Shown here in pieces: positions 33,964-42,984 of a DNA stretch of 64,000 nt (position 1 is the first letter of the stretch; each line of letters starts with the position of its first letter). The notes beneath the pieces are model-generated. The model was given only the letters and a program-made list of their open reading frames with translations, did not search any database and was not told the DNA's origin. Both the position numbers and the translations under genes were made by a program. The stretch is from Streptomyces sp. DvalAA-14. Its GTDB lineage: Bacteria; Actinomycetota; Actinomycetes; Streptomycetales; Streptomycetaceae. The stretch spans positions 1 through 64,000 of the forward strand of contig NZ_FMCH01000356.1 of NCBI RefSeq assembly GCF_900091855.1, read 5' to 3'.

Positions 33964-34854
33964 ATGCCTGCTTTCGAAACCCCCGAACCCATCACCGCCA
34001 CCATCGAGTTGGACGCCGGCACCGCCCGTATCACCGCCGGCAAGCGCACCGACACCGTCGTGGAGGTGCTGCCGAGCAACGGGTCGGACGACAACGACGT
34101 ACGCGCCGTGCAGCAGACCCAGGTCACCTGCGCGGGCGGCCGCCTCACGGTCAAGACGCCCAAGAAGCGCTCCCCGTTCGGCCGGCCCGGCTCCGTCGAG
34201 GTGAGCGTCGAACTGCCCGCCGGATCCGATGTCCGGGGCGCCTCGGGCATGGGCAGCTTCTACTGCGACGGCCGCCTCGGGGAGGTCACGCTCAAGACGT
34301 CGCTCGGCGACCTCCAGGTGGATGAGGCGGCCGGCGCCGGCCTGAAGACCGACCACGGCGACATCCGCCTGACCCGCTCGACCGGCGACATCGAAGTCAT
34401 CGGCTCGGGCCGGATCGAGATCGGCACGGTCGACGGCACGGCCCTGGTCAAGAACGGCAACGGCGCGACCAGGGTCGGTGAGATCACCGGCAGCCTGACG
34501 ACCAGTGCGGCCAACGGCGACATCTCCGTCGGCATCGCGCACAGCAGCGTCGCCGCCAAGTCCGCCAACGGCCGGATCGAGGTCGGCGTCGCCCACGCCG
34601 GGGTCGACGCGGCCTCCTCCAACGGCGGCATCCGCGTCGGCGACGTCGCCCGCGGCCGTATCGACCTGCGTACCTCCGTCGGTGACCTCGAAGTGGGCAT
34701 CCGCGAAGGGACCGCCGCCTGGCTCGACCTGAACCCCAAGTACGGCACGGTACGCAATGCGCTCGGCCCCACCACCGGCCCCGCGGACTCCGACGAGACG
34801 GTCGAGGTGCACGCCCGGAGCTCGGCCGGCGACATCATCATCCGCCGCGCCTGA
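33964..34854 (+). CDS. DUF4097 beta-strand repeat protein
   Basis: A 296-residue protein made of short repeated beta strands (about 19 residues each: TSLGDLQVDEA, KTDHGDIRLTRS, TSAANGDISVG, KSANGRIEVG, SSNGGIRVG, TSVGDLEVG). The regular Asp-Gly turns predict a right-handed beta solenoid. DUF4097 proteins often accompany ABC transporters and envelope-stress regulators and are thought to be adaptor or sensor proteins. No signal peptide or membrane segment is present, so it is cytoplasmic. ATG 33964 follows GAGGACGGAA. It is 41 bases upstream of the ABC ATPase and forms an operon with it and the permease. Confidence 0.9.
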   Translation: MPAFETPEPITATIELDAGTARITAGKRTDTVVEVLPSNGSDDNDVRAVQQTQVTCAGGRLTVKTPKKRSPFGRPGSVEVSVELPAGSDVRGASGMGSFYCDGRLGEVTLKTSLGDLQVDEAAGAGLKTDHGDIRLTRSTGDIEVIGSGRIEIGTVDGTALVKNGNGATRVGEITGSLTTSAANGDISVGIAHSSVAAKSANGRIEVGVAHAGVDAASSNGGIRVGDVARGRIDLRTSVGDLEVGIREGTAAWLDLNPKYGTVRNALGPTTGPADSDETVEVHARSSAGDIIIRRA

Positions 34855-34895
34855 CCCGGCCGGTGCCAACTCCCCACCCCCGAAAGGAACGCGGC

Positions 34896-35933
34896 ATGAC
34901 CGCCGACCGGACATCCGCACCGACCGGCCCGAACACCACGGCGTCGGCGATCACCGCGAAGGGACTGCGCAAGTCCTACGGCGACAAGCTCGTGCTCGAC
35001 GGCATCGACCTGGACGTCGCCGAGGGGACCGTCTTCGGTCTGCTCGGACCCAACGGCGCCGGCAAGACGACGGTCGTCACCATCCTGTCCACCCTCGTCT
35101 CCCCCGACCCCGGCTCCGGCCCCGTGTGCGTCGGCGGCCACGACCTGGCCGCCGACCCGCAGGGCGTGCGCGCCGCGATCGGCGTCACCGGGCAGTTCTC
35201 CGCCGTCGACGGCCTGATCACCGGCGAGGAGAACATGCTCCTCATGGCGGACCTGCACCACCTGCCCAGGCGTGCGGGGCGGCGGGTCGCCGCCGAACTG
35301 CTGGAGCGCTTCGACCTGGTCGAGGCCGCGAAGAAGCCCGTCTCCACCTACTCCGGCGGTATGAAGCGCCGCCTCGACATCGCCATGACCCTGGTCGGCG
35401 ACCCGCGGATCATCTTCCTCGACGAGCCGACCACCGGCCTCGACCCGCGCTCGCGGCACACCATGTGGCAGATCATCCGCGAACTCGTCGCGGGCGGCGT
35501 CACCGTCTTCCTCACCACCCAGTACCTGGAGGAGGCCGACGAACTCGCCGACCGCATCGCGGTGCTCAACAACCGCCGGATCGCCGCCCAGGGCACCGCC
35601 GAGGAGCTCAAACGGCTGGTCCCCGGCGGCCACGTACGCCTCCGCTTCGCCGACCCGTCCGGGTACCGGAGCGCCGCCCGGGCCCTGCGCGAGGTCACCC
35701 GGGACGACGACGCGCTGGCGCTGCGGATCCCCAGCGACGGCAGCCAGCGCGAGCTGCGCGCCGTCCTCGACCGGCTGGACGCGGCCGGCGTCGAGGCCGA
35801 CGAGCTGACCGTGCACACCCCCGACCTCGACGACGTGTTCTTCGCCCTGACCGCCACCGGCACCACCACCGCCACCGCCACCCAGGCCCACTCGCCGAAC
35901 CCGCCCCACCAGCCCGAGGAGGCCGTCCGATGA
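34896..35933 (+). CDS. ABC transporter ATP-binding protein, DrrA type
   Basis: A 345-residue ATPase. Walker A GPNGAGKTT is at residues 51-59, the signature YSGGMKRRL at 152-160, Walker B IIFLDEP at 172-178 and the H-loop is replaced by LTTQYLEEAD, as in the daunorubicin-resistance (DrrA) group. The C-terminal 90 residues form the DrrA-type regulatory domain. It powers export by the permease encoded next to it, in an ATGA overlap. AAAGGAAC precedes the ATG. The Q in place of the H-loop histidine is normal for this group. Substrates in the group are lipophilic drugs or lipids; nothing here identifies one. Confidence 0.94.
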   Translation: MTADRTSAPTGPNTTASAITAKGLRKSYGDKLVLDGIDLDVAEGTVFGLLGPNGAGKTTVVTILSTLVSPDPGSGPVCVGGHDLAADPQGVRAAIGVTGQFSAVDGLITGEENMLLMADLHHLPRRAGRRVAAELLERFDLVEAAKKPVSTYSGGMKRRLDIAMTLVGDPRIIFLDEPTTGLDPRSRHTMWQIIRELVAGGVTVFLTTQYLEEADELADRIAVLNNRRIAAQGTAEELKRLVPGGHVRLRFADPSGYRSAARALREVTRDDDALALRIPSDGSQRELRAVLDRLDAAGVEADELTVHTPDLDDVFFALTATGTTTATATQAHSPNPPHQPEEAVR

Positions 35934-36739
35934 GTTCCCTGGCCCTCGCCGTACGCGACTCGGCCACGATGCTGCGCCGCAACCTCCTGCACGCACGGCG
36001 CTACCCGTCCCTGACCCTGAACCTGTTGCTCACTCCGGTCATGCTGCTGTTGCTGTTCGTCTACGTCTTCGGTGGCGTCATGAGCGCGGGCATCGGCGCC
36101 GGCAGCAGCGGGGGCGGGGGCGGCGCCGACCGCTCCGCGTACATCGCGTACATCGTCCCGGGCATCGTGATGATGACCATCGGCGGCACCGTGGTCGGGA
36201 CCGCGGTGTCCGTGTCCAACGACAACACCGAGGGGATCATCGCCCGGTTCCGCACCATGGCGATCCACCGCGGGTCCGTGATCATCGGGCACGTGGTCGG
36301 CAGTGTGCTCCAGTCGATCATGAGCGTGGTCCTCGTGGGGGCCGTCGCCGTGGCCATCGGCTTCCGGTCCACGGACGCCACGGCGCCGGAATGGCTGGCG
36401 GCGTTCGGGCTGCTCGTGCTCTTCGCCCTCGCGCTGACCTGGATCGCGGTAGGCATGGGCCTGATCAGCCCGAACGCCGAGGCCGCCAGCAACAACGCGC
36501 TGCCGCTGATCCTGCTGCCGCTCCTGTCCAGTGCCTTCGTCCCGATCGACGCGATGCCGGGGTGGTTCCGGCCGATCGCCGAGTACCAGCCGTTCACCCC
36601 CGCCATCGAGACCCTGCGCGGGCTGCTGCTCGGCAGCAGGATCGGCGACAACGGATGGCTGGCCGTGCTCTGGTGCCTGGGGCTGGCGGTGCTCGGCTAC
36701 TTCTGGTCGGTCGCGACGTTCAACCGCGACCCGGCGTAG
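35930..36739 (+). CDS. ABC-2 type permease, DrrB type
   Basis: A 269-residue membrane protein with six predicted helices: LTLNLLLTPVMLLLLFVYVFGGV, IAYIVPGIVMMTIGGTVVGTA, a helix around VGSVLQSIMSVVLVGAVAVAIG, AAFGLLVLFALALTWIAVGMG, NALPLILLPLLSSAFV and the last near LAVLWCLGLAVLGYFW. A Gly-rich external loop lies after the first helix. It forms the channel with the DrrA-type ATPase whose stop codon overlaps its ATG by four bases. The operon ends with a strong terminator three bases after the stop. Confidence 0.93.
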   Translation: MSSLALAVRDSATMLRRNLLHARRYPSLTLNLLLTPVMLLLLFVYVFGGVMSAGIGAGSSGGGGGADRSAYIAYIVPGIVMMTIGGTVVGTAVSVSNDNTEGIIARFRTMAIHRGSVIIGHVVGSVLQSIMSVVLVGAVAVAIGFRSTDATAPEWLAAFGLLVLFALALTWIAVGMGLISPNAEAASNNALPLILLPLLSSAFVPIDAMPGWFRPIAEYQPFTPAIETLRGLLLGSRIGDNGWLAVLWCLGLAVLGYFWSVATFNRDPA

Positions 36740-36741
36740 TG

Positions 36742-36760
36742 GCCTCCCCGGCGGGGAGGC
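36742..36760 (+). terminator. Terminator of DUF4097-ABC operon
   Basis: GCCTCCCC (36742-36749) pairs with GGGGAGGC (36753-36760) around a 3-base loop, directly after the permease stop codon at 36739. Confidence 0.8.
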
Positions 36761-36790
36761 GCCGAGGCTGGGTCGCGCTTGCGCAATCCC

Positions 36791-36820
36791 TTGACAGCGG
36801 GGACCCGCAGGCCGAATATT
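36791..36820 (+). promoter_or_regulatory. Promoter of the beta-helix glycosidase gene
   Basis: TTGACA (36791-36796) is a perfect -35 box; AATATT (36815-36820) is the -10 with an 18-base spacer. Transcription should start near 36827, 300 bases before the GTG. Confidence 0.65.
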
Positions 36821-36827
36821 CACCCAA

Positions 36828-36838
36828 ACATCGGATGT
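36828..36838 (+). promoter_or_regulatory. Palindrome at transcription start of beta-helix gene
   Basis: ACATC G GATGT is a perfect 11-base palindrome at the predicted +1, in an AT-rich context, suggesting an operator that blocks initiation. No regulator is adjacent. Confidence 0.5.
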
Positions 36839-37127
36839 AAGTGCCCGGGAGGCCCTGCTCGCTCAGACACGACCTCCCCCGCTCCCCCCACTCACTCCCC
36901 ACCTCAGCCCACATCTCGCCAGCCAACCCCGCTCGCCGAAGACCCTCGCTCCCTCACAGGGCCTCCGACGTCTGCGACGCCCGGTCGTTCCGCCCGATAC
37001 CCGGATCCCCCCACACCGGAACGCCCTCGATGGAGCGCGCGCCGGCCCCGCCTCCGCCCGGCCACGCCCCCTCGACCGCCCTCCGGTCATCCGCGCACCG
37101 CACCTCGGCACCAGGGAAGGACCACTC

Positions 37128-39812
37128 GTGTCACCACAAGGCTCGATCACGCGGAGACTTCTGCACCGCATCTGCACCGTCGGGGCCGTCCTGAGTGTGG
37201 CGCTGGTGGCGCCCGCCGTTCAGTCCGCCGGCGCCGCGTCCTCCGTGACGCTCTATGCCTCACCGTCCGGCGCGGGCTCGGCCTGCTCCGCCTCGGCCCC
37301 GTGCTCGCTGCCGGGGGCCCAGAGCGCCGTACGGACGCAGCTGGCCGCCAACGGCTCCGCCGACGTCAGCGTGCTGCTGGCAGACGGTACGTACCATCTG
37401 TCGAGCACCTGGACGCTCGGCGCGGCGGACTCCGGCACCGCGGGCCACCCCGTGGTGTGGAAGGCCGCAGCGGGCGCGCATCCGGTGATCTCCGGCGCCT
37501 CGCAGGTCACCGGATGGACGCAGCTCGGATCGAGCGGCGTCTGGTCCGCCCCGGTGCCCACCACCAGCAACAGCCGCCAGCTGTACGTGGGCGGTCACGA
37601 GGCGCCCATCGCGCAGGCTTCCCCGTCGAGTCTGGGTTTCCGGGGCTCGTGGACGGGATCGTCGACCGGGTACTCGATCTCCGGCGACCAGGCGGCGATG
37701 GCGTGGTTCGGGTCGCTGACCGCAAGCCAGGTGGCCGGGGTGGAATTCGACTACCCCGGCGGCAATGGGCCGTGGACCGAGTCGAGGTGTCGGGTGGCGA
37801 GCTTCTCGGCGTCGGCCGGCACGCTGAAGATGAGCCAGCCCTGCTGGACCGACGTGACCGCCCGGGCGTCCTTCGCGCAAGGCAGCGGCGGCCTGCCGTC
37901 CATGTCGACCGGCACCATGCCCGCGCTCGTCGAAAACGCGCAGACCCTGCTCGGTTCCGGCCAGTGGTTCCTGGACGGCGCCGGCGGCACGCTCTACTAC
38001 AAGCCCTCAGCGGGTCAGCAGATGAGCAGCCTCGACGTCGAACTGCCCCATCTCGAATCGCTCGTCCGAGGCGCCGGAACACTTGCCGCGCCCCTGCACG
38101 ACATCACCTTCAGCGGCCTCCAGTTCTCGTACGCGACCTGGAACGCGCCCTCCACGAGTTCCGGATTCGCCGACGTGCAGAGCAATCTGCGGATGACCGG
38201 CGCGAACAACCAGAGCATGTGCAATTTCTCCACGCCTGCAGGAAGCTGCCCCTGGGGATCGCTGACCCAGCCCCTGGCGAACGTCGCGTTCAGCGCCTCC
38301 AAGAACGTCACCCTCACCGGCGACCGGTTCGCCGAACTCGGCGGCGCCGGCCTGAGCGTGATGTACGGATCCGCCAACACCCTCATTCAGGGCAATGAGT
38401 TCACCGATATCGCCTCCACGGCGATCCTCCTCGGGTGCACCTACGACCCGTTGCCGACCGACTCCTCCGAGGCTGCGGGAATCAAGCAGAACTGCACTCC
38501 CGACGCCTCGGCGGTCAGCGGCGACACGATCGGCGGCAACGAGATCCTCACCGGCACCACCGTGTCGGACGACCTCATCCATCACATCGGTACCGACTAC
38601 TCGTCGGCCAGCGGCATCACCCTGCTGTTCTCGCAGCACACCACCATCACCCGGAACAACCTCTACGACCTGCCCTACACCGGCATCACCGCCGGCGTCG
38701 TCCAGGGACACGTCGACCAGGCGAGCACCCCGCAGAACAGCACCAACATCAACAGCTCCAACACCATCAGTGACAACATCCTGCACAACTACCTGTCGGT
38801 CCGCAGCGACGGCGGCGCGGTGTACGTCGAGGGACACCAGGCGCAGTACGTGTACCAATCGGACGGCACCACCATCGACCCGGTGCAGACCTTGGCCAAG
38901 GGCCTTCAGGTCACGGGCAATGTCGCCTACGGCGGCCCGACGACCAACTTCACCTACTACGACGACGCCGGCTCGGAATGGGTGAACTGGCAGGGCAATG
39001 TCGCCTTCGGCGCCGGCGCCAGCGCGCAGGGCGGCTGCAGCCCGACGGGCCACTTCTGGATCACCGGCAACTACTTCTCCGCGAACACCCAGTCCTACCC
39101 CTGCGCCCAGCCGGTCGACACGCACGCCAGCGGGAACACCACCATCCCCGCGACGCCGAAGCCCGCCGACCTCCCCAGCGCCCTGCTGAGCGCCGCGGGT
39201 GCGGGTTCGGGCTCCTTCGCGCCGGTCCTCCAGGTCAGCCCCAGCATCTTCTACGTGTCACCCACCGCCAACGCCACACAGGTCCTGCTCGCCGGCGAGG
39301 GCTTCGGCCCCTCGACGCCGGTGTACATCGGCAGCACCCAGGTCAGCAACGTGACCCACCTGTCCAGCGGCTTCATGATCGTACCGATCCCGGCCGGCAC
39401 CTCCGCCGGACAGATCTCCGTCACCCCGCAACTCCCCGGCACCACCCGGCTCAACGACACCGACAGCAGCATCACCTACAGCGGCTTCTCGTATCAGAGC
39501 GGGCGCACCTACGGCGACTACCAGAGCGATGTCCACTACGCGACGGCCAACGGATCGACCGCGTCGCTCACCTTCACCGGGACCGGGATCCAGGTCTACG
39601 GCGAGCAGTTCACCGACCAGGGAAACATCGGCATCAGCATCGACGGCGGAACCCAGCAGACCGTCAGCACCCTGCCGAGCGACGGCGCGCGGCACGCGAA
39701 CGTCGCGGTCTACACCTCCGGCACCCTCTCCTCGGGCACGCACCACATCGTGGTGACCAAGCTGTCCGGCCAGTACAGCACCCTGGACGGCTTCACCACG
39801 CACACCGGCTGA
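37128..39812 (+). CDS. Secreted parallel beta-helix glycosidase-like protein
   Basis: An 894-residue precursor with a signal peptide (to about residue 38), then LYASPSGAGSACSASAPCSL and a GTYHLSSTW stretch that start right-handed parallel beta-helix enzymes. The helix turns are visible as NVTLTGDRFAELGGAG, NTLIQGNEFTDIAS, HTTITRNNLYDLPYTG and NTISDNILHNYLSVRSDGGAV. The overall layout is like GH141 and related glycosidases. Two C-terminal domains follow: an IPT/TIG-like fold (QVLLAGEGFGPSTPVYIG) and a galactose-binding-like module (IQVYGEQFTDQGNIGISIDG). It probably cleaves plant or fungal polysaccharides outside the cell. GTG 37128 follows GGGAAGGA. The exact activity cannot be assigned. Confidence 0.82.
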   Translation: MSPQGSITRRLLHRICTVGAVLSVALVAPAVQSAGAASSVTLYASPSGAGSACSASAPCSLPGAQSAVRTQLAANGSADVSVLLADGTYHLSSTWTLGAADSGTAGHPVVWKAAAGAHPVISGASQVTGWTQLGSSGVWSAPVPTTSNSRQLYVGGHEAPIAQASPSSLGFRGSWTGSSTGYSISGDQAAMAWFGSLTASQVAGVEFDYPGGNGPWTESRCRVASFSASAGTLKMSQPCWTDVTARASFAQGSGGLPSMSTGTMPALVENAQTLLGSGQWFLDGAGGTLYYKPSAGQQMSSLDVELPHLESLVRGAGTLAAPLHDITFSGLQFSYATWNAPSTSSGFADVQSNLRMTGANNQSMCNFSTPAGSCPWGSLTQPLANVAFSASKNVTLTGDRFAELGGAGLSVMYGSANTLIQGNEFTDIASTAILLGCTYDPLPTDSSEAAGIKQNCTPDASAVSGDTIGGNEILTGTTVSDDLIHHIGTDYSSASGITLLFSQHTTITRNNLYDLPYTGITAGVVQGHVDQASTPQNSTNINSSNTISDNILHNYLSVRSDGGAVYVEGHQAQYVYQSDGTTIDPVQTLAKGLQVTGNVAYGGPTTNFTYYDDAGSEWVNWQGNVAFGAGASAQGGCSPTGHFWITGNYFSANTQSYPCAQPVDTHASGNTTIPATPKPADLPSALLSAAGAGSGSFAPVLQVSPSIFYVSPTANATQVLLAGEGFGPSTPVYIGSTQVSNVTHLSSGFMIVPIPAGTSAGQISVTPQLPGTTRLNDTDSSITYSGFSYQSGRTYGDYQSDVHYATANGSTASLTFTGTGIQVYGEQFTDQGNIGISIDGGTQQTVSTLPSDGARHANVAVYTSGTLSSGTHHIVVTKLSGQYSTLDGFTTHTG

Positions 39813-39848
39813 GCGCAGCGGCCGCGGCGCGAACGCGGCCCGGTCCGT

Positions 39849-39884
39849 CGATGCCCGGCCCCCCTGCGCGGGGGCCGGGCATCG
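39849..39884 (+). terminator. Terminator of beta-helix gene
   Basis: CGATGCCCGGCCCCC (39849-39863) is the exact complement of GGGGGCCGGGCATCG (39870-39884) around CTGCGC, 37 bases after the stop. Confidence 0.9.
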
Positions 39885-40017
39885 GCGCGCCCGGGTGGGC
39901 GGGCGGAGCGTCAGCGGGCCCGGACCGGTCCGGTAGGAGGGGCGCCGGAGGACTCCCCGGTCACGTATTCCGGCTGAGCCGGGCCGTTCCTTCGGCGCGG
40001 TGATCGCGCGTGCGGTC

Positions 40018-40674
40018 CTACGTGCCGTCGGTGGGCCGGGGACGGCGCGGTCGGTCCGGTCGGTCCGGTCGGTCCGGTCGGTCCGGTGACAGCACCATGC
40101 TCAGGCGTGTCCAACGGGCACGTGTGCGCCTCGACTTGACGATCGCGGCCCCGGTGAGCCCACCGAAGGCCACCCAGAGCAGCGTCAGTGTGTGCTCGCC
40201 GGTGTGCCACGTGACGGCGGCGTTGAAGGCGTACAGCACCAGCAGGCAGGGAAGCACCCACGTCGACCGGCCCGACTGGTCGGACTGCTGCCGCCCCACC
40301 ATCACGGCCATCGCCCGGCGCACGGCGGGGTCGCGTGGCAGCCGCTCCTTCGCCATCCGGCGGTTCAGGATCGCCAACTGTCCCGCGGTACAACCCGTCT
40401 CCCGCACCAGCTGCTTCCGCGTCGCCCGCGCCCATCCGGTCGTCATCACCGACAAGGCCGACCAGGTCACGGCGACGACGAGGAAGATCCACCCCGATCC
40501 GAACATCACGCCCACGGCAACGCTCACCGTGGCGCCGAGAACGACCAGCACCCAGATGACGAACCACGGGGAGTCGTGTCGGCGTGCCTCACCCTGCCAG
40601 TCGACCTCGTCCGGGTCCCGGGCAGCTGTGTGCTCACCGCTGCCCCCGTCTTCCGCCGTATCGTCGCCGGTCAC
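40018..40674 (-). CDS. Membrane protein with C-terminal Asp-Arg-Pro repeats
   Basis: A 218-residue protein with four membrane helices in two hairpins: PWFVIWVLVVLGATVSVAVG and GWIFLVVAVTWSALSVMTTG, then STWVLPCLLVLYAFNAAVTW and LTLLWVAFGGLTGAAIV. The soluble part between them is basic and helical (GQLAILNRRMAKERLPRD). The C-terminal tail ends in Asp-Arg-Pro repeats encoded by the 9-bp repeat at 40052-40087. I chose GTG 40674 because GGTGGAGGGGG stands just before it; ATG 40698 would add eight residues. No family is recognised. Confidence 0.78.
   Translation of the reverse strand: MTGDDTAEDGGSGEHTAARDPDEVDWQGEARRHDSPWFVIWVLVVLGATVSVAVGVMFGSGWIFLVVAVTWSALSVMTTGWARATRKQLVRETGCTAGQLAILNRRMAKERLPRDPAVRRAMAVMVGRQQSDQSGRSTWVLPCLLVLYAFNAAVTWHTGEHTLTLLWVAFGGLTGAAIVKSRRTRARWTRLSMVLSPDRPDRPDRPDRPRRPRPTDGT
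40052..40087 (-). repeat. 9-bp microsatellite encoding Asp-Arg-Pro
   Basis: CGGTCCGGT is repeated four times without interruption inside the last codons of the membrane protein gene, which makes the tail length prone to slippage without frameshift. Confidence 0.9.
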
Positions 40675-40911
40675 CGCGCCCCCTCCACCCGTCCGCATGA
40701 TGACACGAGGTCGCTGGGCCACGGTGATCGGCCCCCGCGGCACGGCGGCGGCAGCCGGCCACGCGTCCGGGCGGGGAGGGCCTGCCGAGCGGCGGGTGAC
40801 GTGGCACGCCGGAAGCACACCGCCCCCGCCGCCGTCGCTTGTCGGCCGATCGCCCCCCTGCAAGGATGTGACGCGCGATCAGATGTCGGCAGGCGGGCGG
40901 GGAGAGAGCGG

Positions 40912-41346
40912 ATGACGACGACGTTCGAGAACACCGTGGAGATCGGCCGCTCCCGCGGTGAGGTCTTTTCCTATCTGGCGGAACTCGGAAACCTCCCCGC
41001 GTGGAACTACGCGATCAAGAGGACGGTCCGGCACTCGCCTGGGCCGGTGGGAGTCGGGACGCTGTACATCCAGGAGCGGAGCCTGCCCCGTCCGATGACC
41101 GAGGAACTGACGGTGACCGCCTTCGAGCCCGACTCGCTGCTGCGTGTCTCCGGAGGATTCGGGCCGTACACCGGGTCGTCCACCTACGAGCTGACGTCGG
41201 CGGGCGACGGCGGGACCCTGCTGCGGAACACGATCGAGCTGGAGCCGCAGGGAATTCTGTCGGCCCTGGCCGCCATCGCGACGCGGAAGGTCAAATCCGC
41301 TGTCGCCGAGAACCTGCTCGTCCTCAAGAAGATCCTCGAAAGCTGA
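40912..41346 (+). CDS. SRPBCC (START/Bet v1-like) family protein
   Basis: A 144-residue protein of the helix-grip fold. It starts MTTTFENTVEIGRSRGEVFSY, the usual beta-alpha beginning of polyketide cyclase/dehydrase-like SRPBCC proteins, then LAELGNLPAWNYAIKRTVRH and ends in a long amphipathic helix (VKSAVAENLLVLKKIL). These proteins bind a hydrophobic ligand in a central cavity. GGGGAGAG lies six bases before the ATG at 40912. The alpha/beta hydrolase and SDR genes follow in the same direction with 60-100 base gaps, which could be one transcription unit. Ligand unknown. Confidence 0.9.
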   Translation: MTTTFENTVEIGRSRGEVFSYLAELGNLPAWNYAIKRTVRHSPGPVGVGTLYIQERSLPRPMTEELTVTAFEPDSLLRVSGGFGPYTGSSTYELTSAGDGGTLLRNTIELEPQGILSALAAIATRKVKSAVAENLLVLKKILES

Positions 41347-41406
41347 CCGGCAGCCGGCCGGACCCCGGGACGGGCCGATCCGGGCGCCCGGTATACGCTC
41401 CAGCGC

Positions 41407-42168
41407 ATGCCGAGTCCTGCCGTGTCCTCCTTCTCCGGCCGTGACGGCGTACGTCTCGCCTACCGGGAGGTGGGTGCGGGCAGGCCGCTGGTCCTGCTGC
41501 ACGGCATCACCGGAGACGCGACCTTGTGGCTGCGCGACGGCCAGGCCGAGGCGATCGCGGCGCGCGGTCACCGGGTGATCATGCCGGACTTTCGCGGACA
41601 CGGCGCGAGCGACAAGCCCCAGGACGCGTCCGCCTACCCTGCCGACGTACTGACCGACGACGGTTTCGCCCTCCTCGACCACCTGGGCCTGGAGGCCTAC
41701 GACCTCGGCGGATATTCGCTCGGAGCGCGCATCGTGGTGCGGATGCTGGTGCGCGGTGCGGTGCCGGGGCGGGCGCTGGTCCTGGGGCAGGGCCTGCGGG
41801 AAGTAAGCGGGGTCGGAGGCGGGGCGGGGTCGTTCCTGCGGCGGGTCTTCGCCGGGGCCGACACGTTCGAGCCGGGCTCCGTGGAGGAGCGTGCCGCGCG
41901 GCGGCTCCGGTCGAACGGTGAGGACCCGGTGGCTCTGCTCCATGTGCTGGATTCCGTCGTCGCCACCCCGGTCGAGTCGCTCGGCCGGGTTCAGGTGCCG
42001 ACGCTCGTGGCCGTCGGCAGTGACGACGAGCGGGCCGGCACCGTCGACCAGCTCGTCGCGGCGCTGCCGAGCGGTACGCGCGCCGCGTTGCCCGGAGACC
42101 ACCGGACAGCGCCCGCGACGCCGGAATTCGTCACGGCGATCGCTGAGTTCCTTGCCGCCGGGCGGTGA
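41407..42168 (+). CDS. Alpha/beta hydrolase
   Basis: A 253-residue hydrolase. LVLLHGITGD is the oxyanion loop, MPDFRGHGASD the following turn, and LGGYSLGARI contains the nucleophile Ser in a G-x-S-x-G setting. VAVGSDDERAG carries the acid candidate and PGDHRTAPATPEFV the histidine. It is the general fold of esterases and C-C hydrolases; no domain indicates the substrate. ATG 41407 lacks a strong ribosome site. It lies between the SRPBCC and SDR genes. Confidence 0.9.
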   Translation: MPSPAVSSFSGRDGVRLAYREVGAGRPLVLLHGITGDATLWLRDGQAEAIAARGHRVIMPDFRGHGASDKPQDASAYPADVLTDDGFALLDHLGLEAYDLGGYSLGARIVVRMLVRGAVPGRALVLGQGLREVSGVGGGAGSFLRRVFAGADTFEPGSVEERAARRLRSNGEDPVALLHVLDSVVATPVESLGRVQVPTLVAVGSDDERAGTVDQLVAALPSGTRAALPGDHRTAPATPEFVTAIAEFLAAGR

Positions 42169-42267
42169 TCCCCGCACCGACCGGCGCTGTCAGCCGGCAG
42201 CGTCGGCGGCCGAGCTGACGGTGGCGCCGAGGTGGAGGCAGCCGCGTCCGCGGGCATGCTGGAGGAT

Positions 42268-42984
42268 ATGGGTACCAGCGTCGCTGTCACCGGAGCCGCC
42301 GCGGGGCTCGGCTACGTCATCGCTGAGGAGTTGGCCGCCCGCGGCCGGACCGTTGTCCTGCTCGACCGGGACGAAGCGGCGCTGGGCGCCGCTGTCGAGC
42401 AGCTCGGCGGTGGCCGCCACGGCCGTGTCGTGGGTCTTGCGGCCGATCTGTCGACTGTCGAAGGTGTCCGTGCCGCCGCCGGCGCGCTCCTGGCACAAGG
42501 TGGCATCGGCGGGTTGGTGAACAATGCCGGTGGCTGGCTGCCGGACGAGCAGTATCCCGACGCCGAGCCCGAGCGGTGGCTGTCGGCGCTCACGCTCAAC
42601 CTGACCGCGCCGATGCTGCTCACCCAGCTGCTGTGGCCGGCGCTGTCGGCGGCGGCCGGCGCGGTGGTGAACATCGGGTCCAGTGGCGGCCTCGGCGACG
42701 CGGCCTACGGTTCGCCGGAGTACGGCGCCGCGAAAGCCGGACTGCACCGCTTCACCACGAGCCTCGCGGGACGCGTCGACGTCCGCGTGACGGCCGTGGT
42801 GCCCGGCTGGATCGGACTGGAGCGCGCGCGGAAGCAGTGGGCCGCGCTGTCCGAACGCGAGCGGGACGAAGCCGGCCCGCTCGTCCGGCCCGAAGAGATC
42901 GCGGCCACGGTCTGCGCACTTCTCACATCGGGTCGGGCGGGAGAAGTGGTCGAGATGCTGGGCGGCGACCGGCGTCCGGGGTGA
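42268..42984 (+). CDS. Short-chain dehydrogenase/reductase (SDR)
   Basis: A 238-residue SDR enzyme. The cofactor loop TGAAAGLG is at residues 8-15 and NNAGGW follows the fourth strand; the active site is Ser in NIGSSGGLG, Tyr in PEYGAAKAG and Lys four residues on. The DRDE following strand two suggests NAD(H). I chose ATG 42268 (MGTSVAV), where GGAGG is close upstream; ATG 42256 would add four residues. The 3' end overlaps the convergent GNAT gene by 62 bases, so antisense transcripts are expected there. Confidence 0.9.
   Translation: MGTSVAVTGAAAGLGYVIAEELAARGRTVVLLDRDEAALGAAVEQLGGGRHGRVVGLAADLSTVEGVRAAAGALLAQGGIGGLVNNAGGWLPDEQYPDAEPERWLSALTLNLTAPMLLTQLLWPALSAAAGAVVNIGSSGGLGDAAYGSPEYGAAKAGLHRFTTSLAGRVDVRVTAVVPGWIGLERARKQWAALSERERDEAGPLVRPEEIAATVCALLTSGRAGEVVEMLGGDRRPG

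Larger units (their letters stand above)
36740..37127 (+). other. Intergenic region and long leader of beta-helix gene
   Basis: A 388-base gap holding the ABC operon terminator, the promoter at 36791-36820 and the palindrome at its +1. From there a leader of about 300 bases, pyrimidine-rich (CCTCCCCCGCTCCCCCCACTC type), runs to the start codon. No ORF with a ribosome site and no obvious riboswitch fold is seen in it. Confidence 0.55.

Noticed and set aside
40912-42984. Antibiotic or polyketide biosynthesis cluster (SRPBCC, hydrolase, SDR)
   Set aside because: The three enzymes are all general families and no ketosynthase, acyl carrier or peptide synthetase domain is present anywhere in the window.
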